64,000 nt of DNA from Aeromonas australiensis (GCF_000819725.1 NZ_CDDH01000045.1:62001-126000); one strand, 5' to 3'. Positions 1 through 9,317 are shown, counted from the first letter of the stretch. Translations and numbers: made by a program. Notes: a model not told the origin generated them from the sequence alone.

Positions 1-547
1 CCTGACCGCCAACCAGAACCTGATCATCGCAGGGGTGCCTGCCAGCGAGAAGGCCCGCATCGAAGGGCTGGCACGCCAATACGGCCTGCTGGATGACGGC
101 GTAAGCGAGCAACGCAAGCAGTCCATGGCCTGCGTGGCGCTGCCCACCTGCCCGCTGGCGATGGCCGAGGCGGAGCGCATGCTGCCAGCCTTCGTCACCG
201 ACATCGAAGGACTGCTGGCCAAATATGGGCTGGCGGATGACGCCATCATCTTCCGGGTCACCGGCTGCCCCAACGGTTGCGGCCGTGCCATGCTGGCGGA
301 AGTAGGTCTGGTGGGCAAGGCGCCCGGCCGCTACAACCTCCATCTGGGGGGCAACCTGGAGGGGACCCGCATTCCGCGCCTCTATCAGGAGAACATCACC
401 GAGCCGCAGATCCTGGCAGAACTGGACGCCCTGATCGGCCGCTGGGCCAGCGAGCGCAACGCGGACGAGTGCTTCGGCGACTTCGTGATCCGGGTTGGGG
501 TGATTGCGCCCGTTATCGACTCCGCGAGGGACTTCTATGCCGCTTAA
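1..547 (+). CDS. cysI: sulfite reductase hemoprotein beta subunit, C-terminal part (5' end outside window)
   Basis: The reading frame is open from base 2 and ends at TAA 545-547, so only about the last 180 residues are present. CysI reduces sulfite to sulfide in cysteine biosynthesis, with CysJ supplying electrons from NADPH. The visible part holds the cysteines that bind the 4Fe-4S/siroheme centre: CVALPTC, followed by [11 protein letters not shown]. These motifs are diagnostic for the sulfite reductase hemoprotein. The stop lies 11 bases inside cysH, indicating a translationally coupled cysI-cysH unit. The upstream cysJ partner, if adjacent, is off the window. Confidence 0.95.
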   Translation, partial: LTANQNLIIAGVPASEKARIEGLARQYGLLDDGVSEQRKQSMACVALPTCPLAMAEAERMLPAFVTDIEGLLAKYGLADDAIIFRVTGCPNGCGRAMLAEVGLVGKAPGRYNLHLGGNLEGTRIPRLYQENITEPQILAELDALIGRWASERNADECFGDFVIRVGVIAPVIDSARDFYAA

Positions 548-1319
548 TGTCACTGAAGATGGCCGCCTTGACCTGCAGGCGCTGCTGGCCCTCGGCCGTG
601 AGGAGCAGGCCGAGGCGCTGGCCCCCCTCAACCGGGAGCTGGATACCATGAGCGCCCCCGAGCGGGTGCGCTGGGCTCTGGCCAATCTGCCGGGGGAGCA
701 TGTGCTCTCATCGAGCTTCGGCATCCAGGCGGCACTGATGCTCCATCTGGTCAGCCGCGAGCGCGCCGATGTGCCGGTAGTGCTGACCGATACCGGTTAT
801 CTGTTCCCGGAGACCTACCGCTTTATCGACGAGCTGACCGAGCGTCTCGCCCTCAACCTCAAGATCTACCGGGCCGAACTCAGCCCGGCTTGGCAGGAGG
901 CGCGATTTGGCCTCCTGTGGGATCAGGGGGTAGAGGGGATCACCCGCTACAACCAGCTCAACAAGGTGGAGCCAATGGACCGCGCCCTGCGCGAACTGGG
1001 GGCCCAGACCTGGTTCTCCGGCCTGCGCCGGGAGCAGTCCGGCAGCCGTGGCAAGCTGCCGGTGCTGGCCATCCAGCGCGGCCGCTTCAAGTTCCTGCCG
1101 GTGATCGACTGGAGCAACAAGGACGTCTTCTACTACTTCAAGGAGTTTGATCTGCCCTACCACCCGCTGTGGGAGCAGGGCTACCTCTCGGTCGGCGATG
1201 TCCACACCACCGCCAAGTGGGAGCCGGGCATGAGCGAGGAGCAGACCCGCTTCTTCGGCCTCAAGCGCGAGTGCGGTTTGCACGAGGAAAATGGCGAAAA
1301 CGACGGCTCAGGCATCTAA
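537..1319 (+). CDS. cysH: phosphoadenosine phosphosulfate (PAPS) reductase
   Basis: Reduces PAPS to sulfite plus PAP using thioredoxin, directly upstream of CysI in assimilatory sulfate reduction; cytoplasmic. The ATG at 537 gives 260 residues beginning MPLNVTEDG; the TTG at 504 lies deep inside cysI and is not needed. Visible family motifs are the PP-loop region [28 protein letters not shown] and the C-terminal catalytic ECGLH (Cys about residue 246). The paired cysteines that mark APS reductases are absent, so PAPS is the likely substrate. It overlaps the end of cysI, and a strong hairpin follows the stop. Confidence 0.96.
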   Translation: MPLNVTEDGRLDLQALLALGREEQAEALAPLNRELDTMSAPERVRWALANLPGEHVLSSSFGIQAALMLHLVSRERADVPVVLTDTGYLFPETYRFIDELTERLALNLKIYRAELSPAWQEARFGLLWDQGVEGITRYNQLNKVEPMDRALRELGAQTWFSGLRREQSGSRGKLPVLAIQRGRFKFLPVIDWSNKDVFYYFKEFDLPYHPLWEQGYLSVGDVHTTAKWEPGMSEEQTRFFGLKRECGLHEENGENDGSGI

Positions 1320-1341
1320 TCCCCTCTTGAAAACCCAACAG

Positions 1342-1380
1342 AACAACAAGGGCATCCGAAGATGCCCTTGTTGTTCTTTG
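1342..1380. terminator. bidirectional intrinsic terminator between cysH and folA
   Basis: A perfect 15-bp stem (AACAACAAGGGCATC with its complement) surrounds a CGAA loop at 1342-1375. It sits between the convergent genes cysH and folA and can serve both. Confidence 0.85.
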
Positions 1381-1398
1381 CCCTTTAGCATTCGTCCG

Positions 1399-1890
1399 TC
1401 AGCGGCGCTGCCAGGTCTCAAAGCTATAGGGGTGCGGGTTCTTCTCATCGGCAGGGTGGCTCTCACACGCAATGCGTTGCCACTGACCATCGTCAAAAGC
1501 GGGGAAGCGGGTATCCCCCTCAACCACCAGATCGATGCGGGTCAGATAGAGGCAATCCGCCTTTGGCAGCAGCTGCTCATATAGATAACCGCCCCCAATC
1601 ACCATCAGCTCTTCGACGCCCTCCCCCTGCAAACGGGAGATGACCTCTTCCAGTGAGGAGATCATCTCCACCCCGTCCACGCGATAGTCTGAATTGCGGC
1701 TAAGCACCAGATTGCGCCGTCCGGGTAGCGGTCGACCGATGGATTCAAAGGTCTTGCGCCCCATCAATACCGGTTTACCGAGAGTGACACGCTTGAAGTG
1801 GGCCAGATCGGCAGGCAGATGCCAGGGCATCTGGTTGTCCTTGCCGATCACCCTGTCGTGGGCCATGGCGGCAATCATGGAAATCTTCAT
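1399..1890 (-). CDS. folA: dihydrofolate reductase
   Basis: NADPH-dependent reduction of dihydrofolate to tetrahydrofolate, the target of trimethoprim. The 163-residue product starts MKISMIAAMAHDRVIG and contains MPWHLPADLAHFK (substrate-binding acidic residue D27 region), GRKTFESIGRPLPGR and IGGGYLYEQLLP, all classical chromosomal DHFR motifs. The ATG at 1890 is preferred over the upstream in-frame start at 1902 because GAGAGG lies just before it and the family begins with MxISxIAA. Length matches the chromosomal type I family, not plasmid dfr variants. Confidence 0.95.
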   Translation of the reverse strand: MKISMIAAMAHDRVIGKDNQMPWHLPADLAHFKRVTLGKPVLMGRKTFESIGRPLPGRRNLVLSRNSDYRVDGVEMISSLEEVISRLQGEGVEELMVIGGGYLYEQLLPKADCLYLTRIDLVVEGDTRFPAFDDGQWQRIACESHPADEKNPHPYSFETWQRR

Positions 1891-1908
1891 GGGGCCTCTC
1901 ACCGTCTG

Positions 1909-2376
1909 TCAGATTATGGGGCGGTTACGGTACACGACCAGAGAGGGGATCGCCAAACCGAAACTGAGGGCACCAACGATAAAGAGCGCCTTGAGGCCAT
2001 TTTCCACCGCACTCTGCAGCAGTTCCATGGTCACCCCGGAGATATTGAGATCCACCACCGCAATCATGGTCTTGAAGGCATAACTGCCCGGGATCATCGG
2101 GATAATGGAGGCCACACTAAACACCGGACGCGGTGCCAGCAGACGACGCGACCAGTAGACACAGACAAACCCAACCGTGGTTGCCGCCGCCAGCGTCGCC
2201 CACTCGATGGGCATGCCGTAGTGAATGAGTAGGGTGCGCAGGCTGTGAGCCAGCGCCCCGCCCATGGCGCAATACTTCAGCATCCGTGGTGGCACGTTGA
2301 ACAGCATGGCAAACCCCACCGCCGGGATGGAGGACCAGAAGGCATCCTTGGCCAGTAGCCAGAGCAACTCCATCAT
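1909..2376 (-). CDS. yjjB: threonine/serine exporter, small membrane subunit (YjjB type)
   Basis: About 155 residues, four to five hydrophobic segments, with IPAVGFAMLFNVP, the charged IEW and IPMIPGSYAF motifs. These match the ThrE_2/YjjB family, which in E. coli works with YjjP in exporting small organic acids such as succinate and in other bacteria threonine/serine. The start is the ATG at 2376, whose ATGA overlaps the TGA of yjjP (2373-2375), so the pair is translationally coupled. Substrate cannot be read from sequence. Confidence 0.88.
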   Translation of the reverse strand: MMELLWLLAKDAFWSSIPAVGFAMLFNVPPRMLKYCAMGGALAHSLRTLLIHYGMPIEWATLAAATTVGFVCVYWSRRLLAPRPVFSVASIIPMIPGSYAFKTMIAVVDLNISGVTMELLQSAVENGLKALFIVGALSFGLAIPSLVVYRNRPII

Positions 2377-3170
2377 ACTTTCCACCCCCAGATCCCGGTC
2401 ACCGACATGGCCAAAATGATACCTATGGCGGCGCTGATGGTCAGCAGGGTCGCCGTGCCCCAGCGGGCCAACCCCATGTTGAAGTAGCCCTTAACCATAT
2501 CTGAAACCGCATTGATCAGCGGAAAGCCCGGCACCAGCAAGAGCACGCTGGCTGCCATGGCGAGATAGGGCTGGGCCCCCCAGTTGAAGAAGGTGGCGCT
2601 GGAAGATAGCAAGGTGGCGATAAAACCGGTCACGGCAAAGTTGATAAGCGGACTGTGATGATGGCGAGCAAGTAATTGGCGTACCCGCATTGCCACGGCA
2701 GACGAGAAGCAGGTCACCAGAAAGATGGGCCAGTCACCGCCAAATAGCAGACTGAAGGCACCACAGGAGAGCCCCACCATAGGCACCACCAGCCAGGGAT
2801 GATAATGAAAGGGGACGATGGCTTCGAGGCGCTGGCGCACTTCACGGGCGCCGATCAGCTCTTTCTCCGCCATGATGCAGATCCGCTGGATCTCGCACAC
2901 CACCTGCATATTGATGCCGTGCTCGCGCACCCGTCTGGTAGTGGTGACACAGCTGCCCTGATAAAGGCTGGTGAGCACGATGGCGCTTGAAGAGATGGCC
3001 ATTTCGACACTCTCCAATCCCAAGGCCAGCCCCAACCGCACCGTGGTCTGCTCGATGATCCGGCTCTCTGCTCCAAACTGGGCCAACATCTGACCCACCT
3101 TGACGATAATGCGGGTGATCTCTGTCTGTTGCTCCCGCGACAATATCCGTCTTGGTGTGATACTTCTCAT
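2373..3170 (-). CDS. yjjP: threonine/serine exporter, large subunit (YjjP type)
   Basis: 265 residues with a soluble N-terminal half (GAESRIIEQTTVRLG, SSSAIVLTSL, REHGINMQVV) and a membrane C-terminal half ending in ASVLLLVPGFPLINAVSDM, the signature of the ThrE/YjjP family. A Shine-Dalgarno AAGGGA precedes the ATG at 3170. It is the first gene of a two-gene operon with yjjB. Function by family is export of amino acids or dicarboxylates across the inner membrane; the actual substrate here is inferred only from homologues. Confidence 0.88.
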   Translation of the reverse strand: MRSITPRRILSREQQTEITRIIVKVGQMLAQFGAESRIIEQTTVRLGLALGLESVEMAISSSAIVLTSLYQGSCVTTTRRVREHGINMQVVCEIQRICIMAEKELIGAREVRQRLEAIVPFHYHPWLVVPMVGLSCGAFSLLFGGDWPIFLVTCFSSAVAMRVRQLLARHHHSPLINFAVTGFIATLLSSSATFFNWGAQPYLAMAASVLLLVPGFPLINAVSDMVKGYFNMGLARWGTATLLTISAAIGIILAMSVTGIWGWKV

Positions 3171-3404
3171 AATCCCTTCGAGTCGTAGTCATAAAAGTGT
3201 CGGCCATATTAGCCTAACTTTTACTATTATTCATCCACCCCTATCACAACTTGGTTGATGAGTGACTACATGAAATAAAAAGGGGCTGCATTACAAATAA
3301 ATCACCACTGACATTAAAAGCCATAACAATTATCTCACCATCCACTCTCTTTATTTTGGCTTCCCTCAGCGCCCCTAAATATCAGCAAAGTGGTTTATGT
3401 CAGA
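3171..3404. other. intergenic region upstream of yjjP
   Basis: AT-richer spacer that must hold the yjjP promoter (minus strand) and the 3' end of the DUF3135 transcript. I see no convincing hairpin terminator or conserved element in it. Confidence 0.4.
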
Positions 3405-3740
3405 TTATTTACGATGTTGGTAGTCCACCAGATGGATTATTTTACCACTGCCATCGTTTTCAGGTGAAAGGTCCCCCTCTTCTCTGAACTGGATCATTTC
3501 GTTGCGCATCAGATAAAAGGATTCCCGCATCATGTTGGCAATCCGGATACAGCTATCGAGATTGTTTTTCGCCAGACGGCGCTGACCATCAATTTTGAAC
3601 TGCAATCCGCGCAGCCGGCGCTGCTGATCAGGGCTCGCACGAGCCATCAACTGGTCGATCTGCTGCTCCAGAATCGCATCCAGCCGGGAGGGCTCACTCG
3701 CAGCCAACTCCTTCAGGGTGTCAAAATCAGGCAACTCCAT
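3405..3740 (-). CDS. DUF3135-type small cytosolic protein
   Basis: 111 residues starting MELPDFDTLKELAA. The ATG at 3740 has a near-ideal AAGGAGG seven bases upstream; the longer frame back to 3785 lacks this. The protein is helical and highly charged (EQQIDQLMARASPDQQRRLRGLQFKIDGQR), a pattern I associate with the DUF3135 family of Vibrio, Shewanella and Aeromonas. No signal peptide, membrane segment or catalytic motif is visible. Function unknown. It appears monocistronic. Confidence 0.8.
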   Translation of the reverse strand: MELPDFDTLKELAASEPSRLDAILEQQIDQLMARASPDQQRRLRGLQFKIDGQRRLAKNNLDSCIRIANMMRESFYLMRNEMIQFREEGDLSPENDGSGKIIHLVDYQHRK

Positions 3741-4133
3741 ATGCCCTCCTTGGCGACTATTGCTGGCAACACAATGCGGTACCACCCCATCACGCCCCAG
3801 TCATATAAACCTGTATATACGACGCGGCTAAAAATGGTTCAATCCATCTACTAACAGCTGAACCGGACAATGGTCACAACGAGGGTGCCTATCTATTTTA
3901 ATTGTGTTTGGAAACAAGCGATTATTTTTAATTCAGGCGAGATAAAACGCTTATACGTTTTAGGTTGTAATTTTGTGTTTTTTATTGAAAATAAATGTCT
4001 GGACGACCTTGATTTGCTTCATTCGAAACTTTATTTATCCCTTGCCGAGCCGTGTCACACCCTGACGATTTAACACATCTCACTGATTATGTTATTTTAA
4101 TTGTAACTTTTATCAGACATCCAAGAGCAGACC
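3741..4133. other. AT-rich intergenic region before mogA
   Basis: 393 bases, much more AT-rich than flanking genes. A 67-codon plus-strand frame (3870-4073) is open here but has no Shine-Dalgarno sequence and no family resemblance, so I do not call it. The mogA promoter must lie in the last 100-150 bases; several AT-rich hexamers make a unique -35/-10 choice unsafe. Confidence 0.4.
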
Positions 4134-4664
4134 ATGAGCAAGGCAAAAATCGGTATCATCACCGTCAGCGATCGCGCCAGTGCTGGCATCTATGAAGACC
4201 TCTCCGGCAAGGCCATTATCGACACACTGAACGCCTATCTGACCTCACAGTGGGAACCTGTCTATCAGGTGATCCCCGATGAGCAGGATCAGATTGAAGC
4301 AACCCTGATCCGGCTGGCGGATGAGGAACAATGTTGTCTTATCGTCACCACAGGCGGCACCGGCCCGGCCAAGCGGGATGTCACGCCGGAAGCGACCGAA
4401 GCGGTGTGTGACCGTATGATGCCAGGCTTTGGCGAGCTGATGCGGACCGAATCCCTCAAGTTTGTCCCCACCGCCATTCTGTCGCGCCAGACGGCCGGCC
4501 TGCGTGATGACACCCTGATCGTCAATCTGCCGGGCAAGCCCAAATCAATCCGCGAGTGTCTGGATGCGGTCTTCCCCGCTATACCCTACTGCATCGATTT
4601 GATGGAGGGGCCGTATCTCGAGTGTGATGAGGCCGTCATCAAGCCATTTCGGCCGAAAAAATAG
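4134..4664 (+). CDS. mogA: molybdopterin adenylyltransferase
   Basis: Activates molybdopterin by adenylation before molybdenum insertion by MoeA. The 176-residue protein has the MoaB/Mog core: ITVSDRASAG near the N terminus, TTGGTGPAKRDVTPEAT (nucleotide/MPT-binding loop), MPGFGELMR and NLPGKPKSIRECL. Overall similarity by eye is to MogA more than to MoaB because of the RDVTPEAT and PGFGE blocks. It is slightly shorter than E. coli MogA through a deletion near the C terminus. It stands alone with its own terminator; no other moa/moe gene is in the window. Confidence 0.92.
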   Translation: MSKAKIGIITVSDRASAGIYEDLSGKAIIDTLNAYLTSQWEPVYQVIPDEQDQIEATLIRLADEEQCCLIVTTGGTGPAKRDVTPEATEAVCDRMMPGFGELMRTESLKFVPTAILSRQTAGLRDDTLIVNLPGKPKSIRECLDAVFPAIPYCIDLMEGPYLECDEAVIKPFRPKK

Positions 4665-4676
4665 CGAACCCGACCA

Positions 4677-4713
4677 TAAAAATAATGGCGAGCCGCGGCT
4701 CGCCATTATTTTT
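4677..4713. terminator. bidirectional terminator, mogA / DUF2541 gene
   Basis: A long near-palindrome built on AATAATGGCGAGCC and its complement, flanked by A and T runs, lies between convergent genes and should stop transcription in both directions. Confidence 0.85.
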
Positions 4714-4746
4714 AACTCACTTTTTTGCGCAGACACGCAGCATCAA

Positions 4747-5148
4747 TTATTTACGGCCGAATACTTTTACGCCCGCTTTGCTGCGCTCTGAATTACCATA
4801 CACTTCGATTTTTTTCACACAACGGCGCGAGCCCAGTGATTTCCACTCGGTCTCTTTATCACTGCTCATTTCCCGATCGAAACGAATGGTCTTGGTACGA
4901 TCACCGCCATAGGTCACCACCACCCGATCCAGGGTCAAATCACGCTCCGCCTTCACCTTGATATATTTGGTCTGACGGCAAATTACCAAAGGAATTGTCG
5001 CACCATGATCACCGGCCCCCAGCAGGATTGTCCGCCCCAGCGTAAACTGATCATCACCAGCATGGCAGGCTGACGCCACCACCAGCAAGACACCACCCAG
5101 CAAGCTGCGTGCAGAAAAACGGGAACTCCAGATAGACATCAGGGACAT
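4747..5148 (-). CDS. exported DUF2541 (YaaI-like) protein
   Basis: 133 residues from the ATG at 5148, which follows GGAGGTG. The N terminus is a Sec signal peptide ending around ASACHA before GDDQF. The mature part (about 107 residues) has two cysteines (ICRQTKYIKV and RRCVKKIEVYG) spaced as in E. coli YaaI/DUF2541, suggesting a small disulfide-bonded beta-sandwich in the periplasm. Residues such as DRVVVTYGGDRTKTIRF are conserved in feel but no catalytic site is evident. Function unknown. Confidence 0.8.
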   Translation of the reverse strand: MSLMSIWSSRFSARSLLGGVLLVVASACHAGDDQFTLGRTILLGAGDHGATIPLVICRQTKYIKVKAERDLTLDRVVVTYGGDRTKTIRFDREMSSDKETEWKSLGSRRCVKKIEVYGNSERSKAGVKVFGRK

Positions 5149-5278
5149 AACACCTCCAATAAAAACGGAGGGCAATGATACGAGCCAAACCATAACGGAA
5201 GCTGTACCCGAACGCGTATTTGCGGCGAAATAGGGGCAATCTCCCTTTAGAATTGGGTGATTAGAGGGTAAAAATAAG

Positions 5279-5301
5279 AAGGGCCGCATTTTGCGGCCCT
5301 G
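5279..5301 (-). terminator. terminator of the YgdI/YgdR-type lipoprotein gene
   Basis: Read on the minus strand, AGGGCCGCA pairs with TGCGGCCCT around a short AAA loop and is followed by TTCTTATTTTT. Confidence 0.8.
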
Positions 5302-5320
5302 ACGGCATCATATTGAATGC

Positions 5321-5530
5321 TCAACGCTCAAGGATCTGGGTCACGTCATCCTTTTTAATCATCACTTCACGCCCTTCGTGATCGTAATAGCGATACATAC
5401 CGGTGCTCTCGTCCAGCTTGGGTTTGCTCTCGGTGGTGATCATCTTGCCATCCTTGGTGCTCATGATGTATTGGGAGCTGCATGCCACCAGCCCCAGGGC
5501 GCACACCAGGATCATCATCAGTTTTTTCAT
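5321..5530 (-). CDS. YgdI/YgdR family small lipoprotein
   Basis: 69 residues. The N terminus MKKLMMILVCALGLVAC is a lipoprotein signal peptide with lipobox LVAC (Cys17). The mature domain, about 50 residues (YIMSTKDGKMITTESKPKLD, then YYDHEGREVMIKKDDV), matches the DUF903 SH3-like fold of YgdI/YgdR. A GGAGAAG Shine-Dalgarno precedes the ATG. These are small outer- or inner-membrane-anchored lipoproteins of unknown function. Single gene with its own terminator. Confidence 0.9.
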   Translation of the reverse strand: MKKLMMILVCALGLVACSSQYIMSTKDGKMITTESKPKLDESTGMYRYYDHEGREVMIKKDDVTQILER

Positions 5531-5644
5531 AGGCGCACTCTTCTCCTTATCACCCTCACCACGAGGGTGTCATATCCAGCCTACTCCAATCCGGCAGGCT
5601 GCCGGAAAATTGCACAACAAAGTGAGATCACCATCAAAGATCAG

Positions 5645-6823
5645 CTACTTGCGGCCACCCGGTTTTCCACCTCCACCACCGGTACCAGAACCACAGCCAA
5701 GTGCTAACCGATCTGCCGCGGCCCGGGCCTGTACCAGACCATAGCCATAACTGTTGTCCCGTCCCAACGCCCCCAAATCCTGTGCACTACTACGCAGGGT
5801 CTGGCGCAACTGATCGTTGCTACACTCCAACCGCTGCGACCAAACCAGTGCCGCAACGCCTGCCACATGTGGCGTTGCCATCGAGGTGCCACTGTAATAG
5901 GCATAACCCTTTGGCACAGTAGAGAGCACCGCCACGCCGGGCCCAGCCAGCTCCACTTGATCGTTGCGTTGGGAAAAAGATGCCAGCTGCTTGTTGCTAT
6001 CGATTGCAGCTACGCTCACCACGCTACTGTAAGAGGCTGGATAGGACTTGCTGGTGTTGCCAGCATTGCCTGCAGCCGCCACGCTCAGCACATTCTGGCT
6101 GTAGGCCTGATTGAACGCCCGCTCTTCTGTCTTGCTGGACACACTTCCTCCCAGGCTCATATTGATGACCATGCGGGTAAACCCCCGGTTGCTCATCGCC
6201 TGGTTGCAGCCATTGAGGGCTCCCACCAGATTGGAGCTATAGGCCCAGCCGCTGGCACCGAACACCTTGATGATGTGCAGCGGAATGCTTTGATTCGGTA
6301 ATACTCCGACCACCCCCATGCCATTCCCCCCCACGGCAGCTATGGTACCTGCCACATGGGTGCCGTGACCGTTTTCATCACTGCTCCAGCTGCCGGTGCC
6401 AGCATCATCACTACCCTGCACCTGAGCGCCATGGGGCAGATCCGGGTGGTTGCCACTGTAGCCAGAGTCAATGATGCACACCAGGACCTCTCCGGCCGTA
6501 CCATCACTCAGCTGCGGCGCCTGCACCATGGGGATGCCATAGGGCAGGGTCTCGGCACTGGTATAGCGTTTGGCATCCGGCTCCACCCACAGCACATTAG
6601 GATTGCGTGCCAACGCTGTCGCTGCAGCAGCTGGCAACCAGAGCGCTAAGGCATTTTGTTCTGACAATCGCAGAGCCAGCTCACCGCCCATCCCTTTGCT
6701 CTGGGCCAGCACCACCCCCTCAGCTCCCGGCTTCAGCTGCACCAGATAGCGAGCCCGTTCGGCAGCCACCACCCCCTGTGCCAGTACACCTGCCACCAGC
6801 AGACCTGTCCATATCAGTCTCAT
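5645..6823 (-). CDS. secreted subtilisin-like serine protease (peptidase S8)
   Basis: 392 residues. A signal peptide (about residues 1-20, ending VVA before AERARY) is followed by an inhibitor I9-like propeptide (YLVQLKPGAEG ... VLWVEPDAK) and an S8 catalytic domain. The full triad is visible: Asp119 in CIIDSGY, His153 in NGHGTHVAGT, Ser314 in SGTSMATPH, with oxyanion Asn253 in AAGNAG. The C terminus is a short Gly-rich tail (GCGSGTGGGGGKPGGRK) without a sorting domain. AAGGAG precedes the ATG. Likely an exported protease of the serralysin-independent subtilase class; substrate unknown. Confidence 0.93.
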   Translation of the reverse strand: MRLIWTGLLVAGVLAQGVVAAERARYLVQLKPGAEGVVLAQSKGMGGELALRLSEQNALALWLPAAAATALARNPNVLWVEPDAKRYTSAETLPYGIPMVQAPQLSDGTAGEVLVCIIDSGYSGNHPDLPHGAQVQGSDDAGTGSWSSDENGHGTHVAGTIAAVGGNGMGVVGVLPNQSIPLHIIKVFGASGWAYSSNLVGALNGCNQAMSNRGFTRMVINMSLGGSVSSKTEERAFNQAYSQNVLSVAAAGNAGNTSKSYPASYSSVVSVAAIDSNKQLASFSQRNDQVELAGPGVAVLSTVPKGYAYYSGTSMATPHVAGVAALVWSQRLECSNDQLRQTLRSSAQDLGALGRDNSYGYGLVQARAAADRLALGCGSGTGGGGGKPGGRK

Positions 6824-6895
6824 CAGTCACTCCTTACATCGATCTGATCACCACCAACAAAGTGTAGTAGCAGACTGACACTGGCCCGAGCGGAT

Positions 6896-6926
6896 ACCAA
6901 AAGGCCGGACATCTCTGTCCGGCCTC
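6896..6926 (-). terminator. terminator of the sulfurtransferase gene
   Basis: GGCCGGACA / TGTCCGGCC stem at 6903-6922; on the minus strand the hairpin is followed by CCTTTTTGG. It lies just past the 3' end at 6950. Confidence 0.8.
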
Positions 6927-6949
6927 TTCTTTTCAGCGCAAGCACGCAA

Positions 6950-8245
6950 TCATGACTTGGCGGGCTGGCGCTCACCGGTCACGGTCGGGTTCTTGGGATC
7001 CATGCTCCATTCATACCAGCCGCCGTCGTAGACGCTGATCTGTTTCCAGTCCATCAGCCAGGCGTAGAAGAAGGCCTCGGAGGCGCGCCAACCGGTACCA
7101 CAATAGAACGCCGCCTGCTGGGTCGGCTCGATGTTCCACTGGTCCCACATGGCGAGGATCTCGCGGGCCGGCTTCATGGTGCCGTCCGGGTTGTGGAAAT
7201 CACTCATGCTGTTGGCATCGACGCCGCCGTGACCCCACTTGGCCCCCGGGATATCGCCCTTCGGCTTGATGTAGCTGTAACCTGAAGTGTTGCCGACAAA
7301 CTCGTCCCAGGTGCGTACGCTGACCAGTGCGCTATCGGGCTGATTGAGCAGCGCTTTCGCCTGACCTAGCGTGGTGTAGTACTCGGGGTGAGCGGGAATA
7401 GCCACGCCAAACTCCTTCACCGGCTCATATTTGTTGGGCAGGCCGGTTTCGGTGCGCAGGTGTTGCACGAACCAGGCATCCAGACCACCATCCAGCAGGC
7501 GTACATCTTCCACCCCCGCATACATCATCAGATGTGCAGCACGGGCGGCAGCCATGGTGTTGCGACCGTAAAGGATCACAGTGGTGTCGTGACGGATGCC
7601 GTTCTCCAGCAGCAGCTTCTTGAGCGCCTCGTCAGAAACTTTATTCCACAGCGGCTCCTCTTCGAGGCTGTTGGTATCGATATAACCGGCCCCCGGGATG
7701 TGGCTGATGAGGTATGCCTTGGGTGAACCCCAATCCACTTCAAACAGCTTCCAGTCCCCCTTGGGCGCCGCGGCAACCGGCTTGCCCTCTTGCAGATCCG
7801 CCAACCAACGCGGATAGACCAGCTGCTGCCAGCGGGCCAGATGCTCGCGCGGCGCGGCTTGCCACCCTTGCAACTCGAACAGCTGCTTGATCCCCTGCTT
7901 GCGCAGCAGACGGGCCACCTCGGCCACTTCGCGGGGCGCACCGTAGAGGGCAACCGGACGATCGGCCTTCAGCCCCTTGATCTCGAGGGCCTTTGGCCAC
8001 TCTTCATCGCTGTATTTCCACTCGGCAGAGAGGTTCTCGGCGCCCGCCACATGACCGCCCTGCTTCTCCCCTTCCATCGGCCACCCCTGATAGAACTGGC
8101 TGGCGCGGGTATCCAGGATGACAGCCTGCTTGGCCTTGGCATCGGCCAGCGAGAGCGGTGGCAACTCCCCAGCCACGGCGGGCAGGGCACACCAGAGCAG
8201 TAAGGTCGCCAGCGCGGCCTGCAGGAAGCGAAGATATCGTTTCAT
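6950..8245 (-). CDS. ynjE: exported multi-rhodanese thiosulfate sulfurtransferase (YnjE type)
   Basis: About 431 residues from the ATG at 8245, with a Sec signal peptide ending LPAVA before GELPP. Three rhodanese-like domains follow, and only the last carries the catalytic loop CGTGWRAS (Cys about 382). The blocks SHIPGAGYIDTN, HDTTVILYGR, SGYSYIKPKGDIPGAKWGH and VYDGGWYEWS agree closely with E. coli YnjE, which transfers sulfane sulfur and has been linked to MoeB/MoaD. The start at 8245 gives a clean signal peptide; upstream in-frame starts at 8263 and 8272 would extend it. Three bases separate its Met-1 region from glsB downstream/upstream transcription on the same strand, so the two may be co-transcribed (glsB first). 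Confidence 0.9.
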   Translation of the reverse strand: MKRYLRFLQAALATLLLWCALPAVAGELPPLSLADAKAKQAVILDTRASQFYQGWPMEGEKQGGHVAGAENLSAEWKYSDEEWPKALEIKGLKADRPVALYGAPREVAEVARLLRKQGIKQLFELQGWQAAPREHLARWQQLVYPRWLADLQEGKPVAAAPKGDWKLFEVDWGSPKAYLISHIPGAGYIDTNSLEEEPLWNKVSDEALKKLLLENGIRHDTTVILYGRNTMAAARAAHLMMYAGVEDVRLLDGGLDAWFVQHLRTETGLPNKYEPVKEFGVAIPAHPEYYTTLGQAKALLNQPDSALVSVRTWDEFVGNTSGYSYIKPKGDIPGAKWGHGGVDANSMSDFHNPDGTMKPAREILAMWDQWNIEPTQQAAFYCGTGWRASEAFFYAWLMDWKQISVYDGGWYEWSMDPKNPTVTGERQPAKS

Positions 8246-8274
8246 GGTGATCTCTCGATTCATAGTGAACAAGG

Positions 8275-9195
8275 TTAAAAAATGGAGCGACCCAGCCGCT
8301 CGGCCAGCAGCTCCAGCGCCGCCGTGCCCGCCAGCGAGTTGCCGGCTTTGTTGAGCTCGGGCGACCAGACACAGATGCAGAGTTCACCCGGGATCAGGGC
8401 GATGATACCGCCGCCGACCCCTGATTTGCCCGGCATGCCGACCCGATAGGCAAAATCGCCCGCCTCATCATAGAGGCCGCAGGTGGCGAGCAGGGCGTTA
8501 ACCTGCTTGGTGGTGCGAGCGGGCAACAGCGGCACGCTCTCGCCCAGCGGTACCCCGCGATTGGCCAGATAGATGAAGGCGCGCGCCAAATCGACACAAC
8601 TCATGCGGATGGCGCAGGCATTGAAGTAGCTTTGCAGCACCTTGTCCACTTCGTTTTCGAAGTTGCCATAGGCCTTCATCAGATAGGCGATGGCGGCGTT
8701 GCGGGCAGAGTGCTGATATTCGGAGCGGGCGACCACCTGATCCGCCATAATGGCCGGATTGCCGGAAAGGCGGCGAGCCAGCTCGAGGGTGCGCTGACGC
8801 GGCGCAGTGAGGCGGGTCTCCAGCAGATCGCTCACCACCAGCGCCCCGGCATTGATAAAGGGGTTGCGGGGGATCCCCTGCTCGAACTCGAGCTGCACCA
8901 GCGAGTTGAAGGGCTGGCCGGAGGGCTCCTTGCCAACCCGGGCCCAGATCTCCTCCTCCTGATAGAGGGTGAGTGCCAGGGTCAGGCTCAGGGCCTTGGA
9001 GATACTCTGGATGGAGAAGGGTTCAAAAGCGTCACCGGCGGTGAACAGCTCCCCTTCGACGGTACAGACTGCGATACCGAGCCGATCGGCCGGTACCTGA
9101 GCCAGTGCCGGAATGTAATCGGCCACCTTGCCTTGTCCCAGCAACGGGCGCACCTCTTCAAGGATGCTGGCCAGTAATTCGGATGACAACACCAT
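8275..9195 (-). CDS. glsB: glutaminase
   Basis: Hydrolyses glutamine to glutamate and ammonia. 306 residues of the serine-dependent beta-lactamase-like glutaminase family: [12 protein letters not shown] contains the SxxK active-site motif, followed by [37 protein letters not shown] and [11 protein letters not shown]. Sequence follows E. coli GlsB (YneH) almost colinearly. The ATG at 9195 is preferred to the TTG at 9201. It ends about 30 bases before the ynjE-like gene on the same strand, consistent with a short operon. Confidence 0.94.
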   Translation of the reverse strand: MVLSSELLASILEEVRPLLGQGKVADYIPALAQVPADRLGIAVCTVEGELFTAGDAFEPFSIQSISKALSLTLALTLYQEEEIWARVGKEPSGQPFNSLVQLEFEQGIPRNPFINAGALVVSDLLETRLTAPRQRTLELARRLSGNPAIMADQVVARSEYQHSARNAAIAYLMKAYGNFENEVDKVLQSYFNACAIRMSCVDLARAFIYLANRGVPLGESVPLLPARTTKQVNALLATCGLYDEAGDFAYRVGMPGKSGVGGGIIALIPGELCICVWSPELNKAGNSLAGTAALELLAERLGRSIF

Positions 9196-9250
9196 AAGCA
9201 ATAAGCGATTCCATGACTAAAACAGCGGTGGAGATCCCATCCCCACTGAC

Positions 9251-9277
9251 AAAAATCCCGCCAGCGGCGGGATTTTT
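9251..9277 (-). terminator. terminator of the yggL-type gene
   Basis: AAATCCCGCC AGC GGCGGGATTT hairpin with flanking A and T runs, in the gap between the 3' end of yggL and the start of glsB. Confidence 0.85.
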
Positions 9278-9317
9278 CAGTTACCCACAACAAGGCGCCA
9301 GATGCGGCAGCCTTGTA

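Noticed and set aside
3870-4073. 67-codon frame in the AT-rich region before mogA
   Set aside because: No Shine-Dalgarno, no protein resemblance; AT-rich intergenic DNA.
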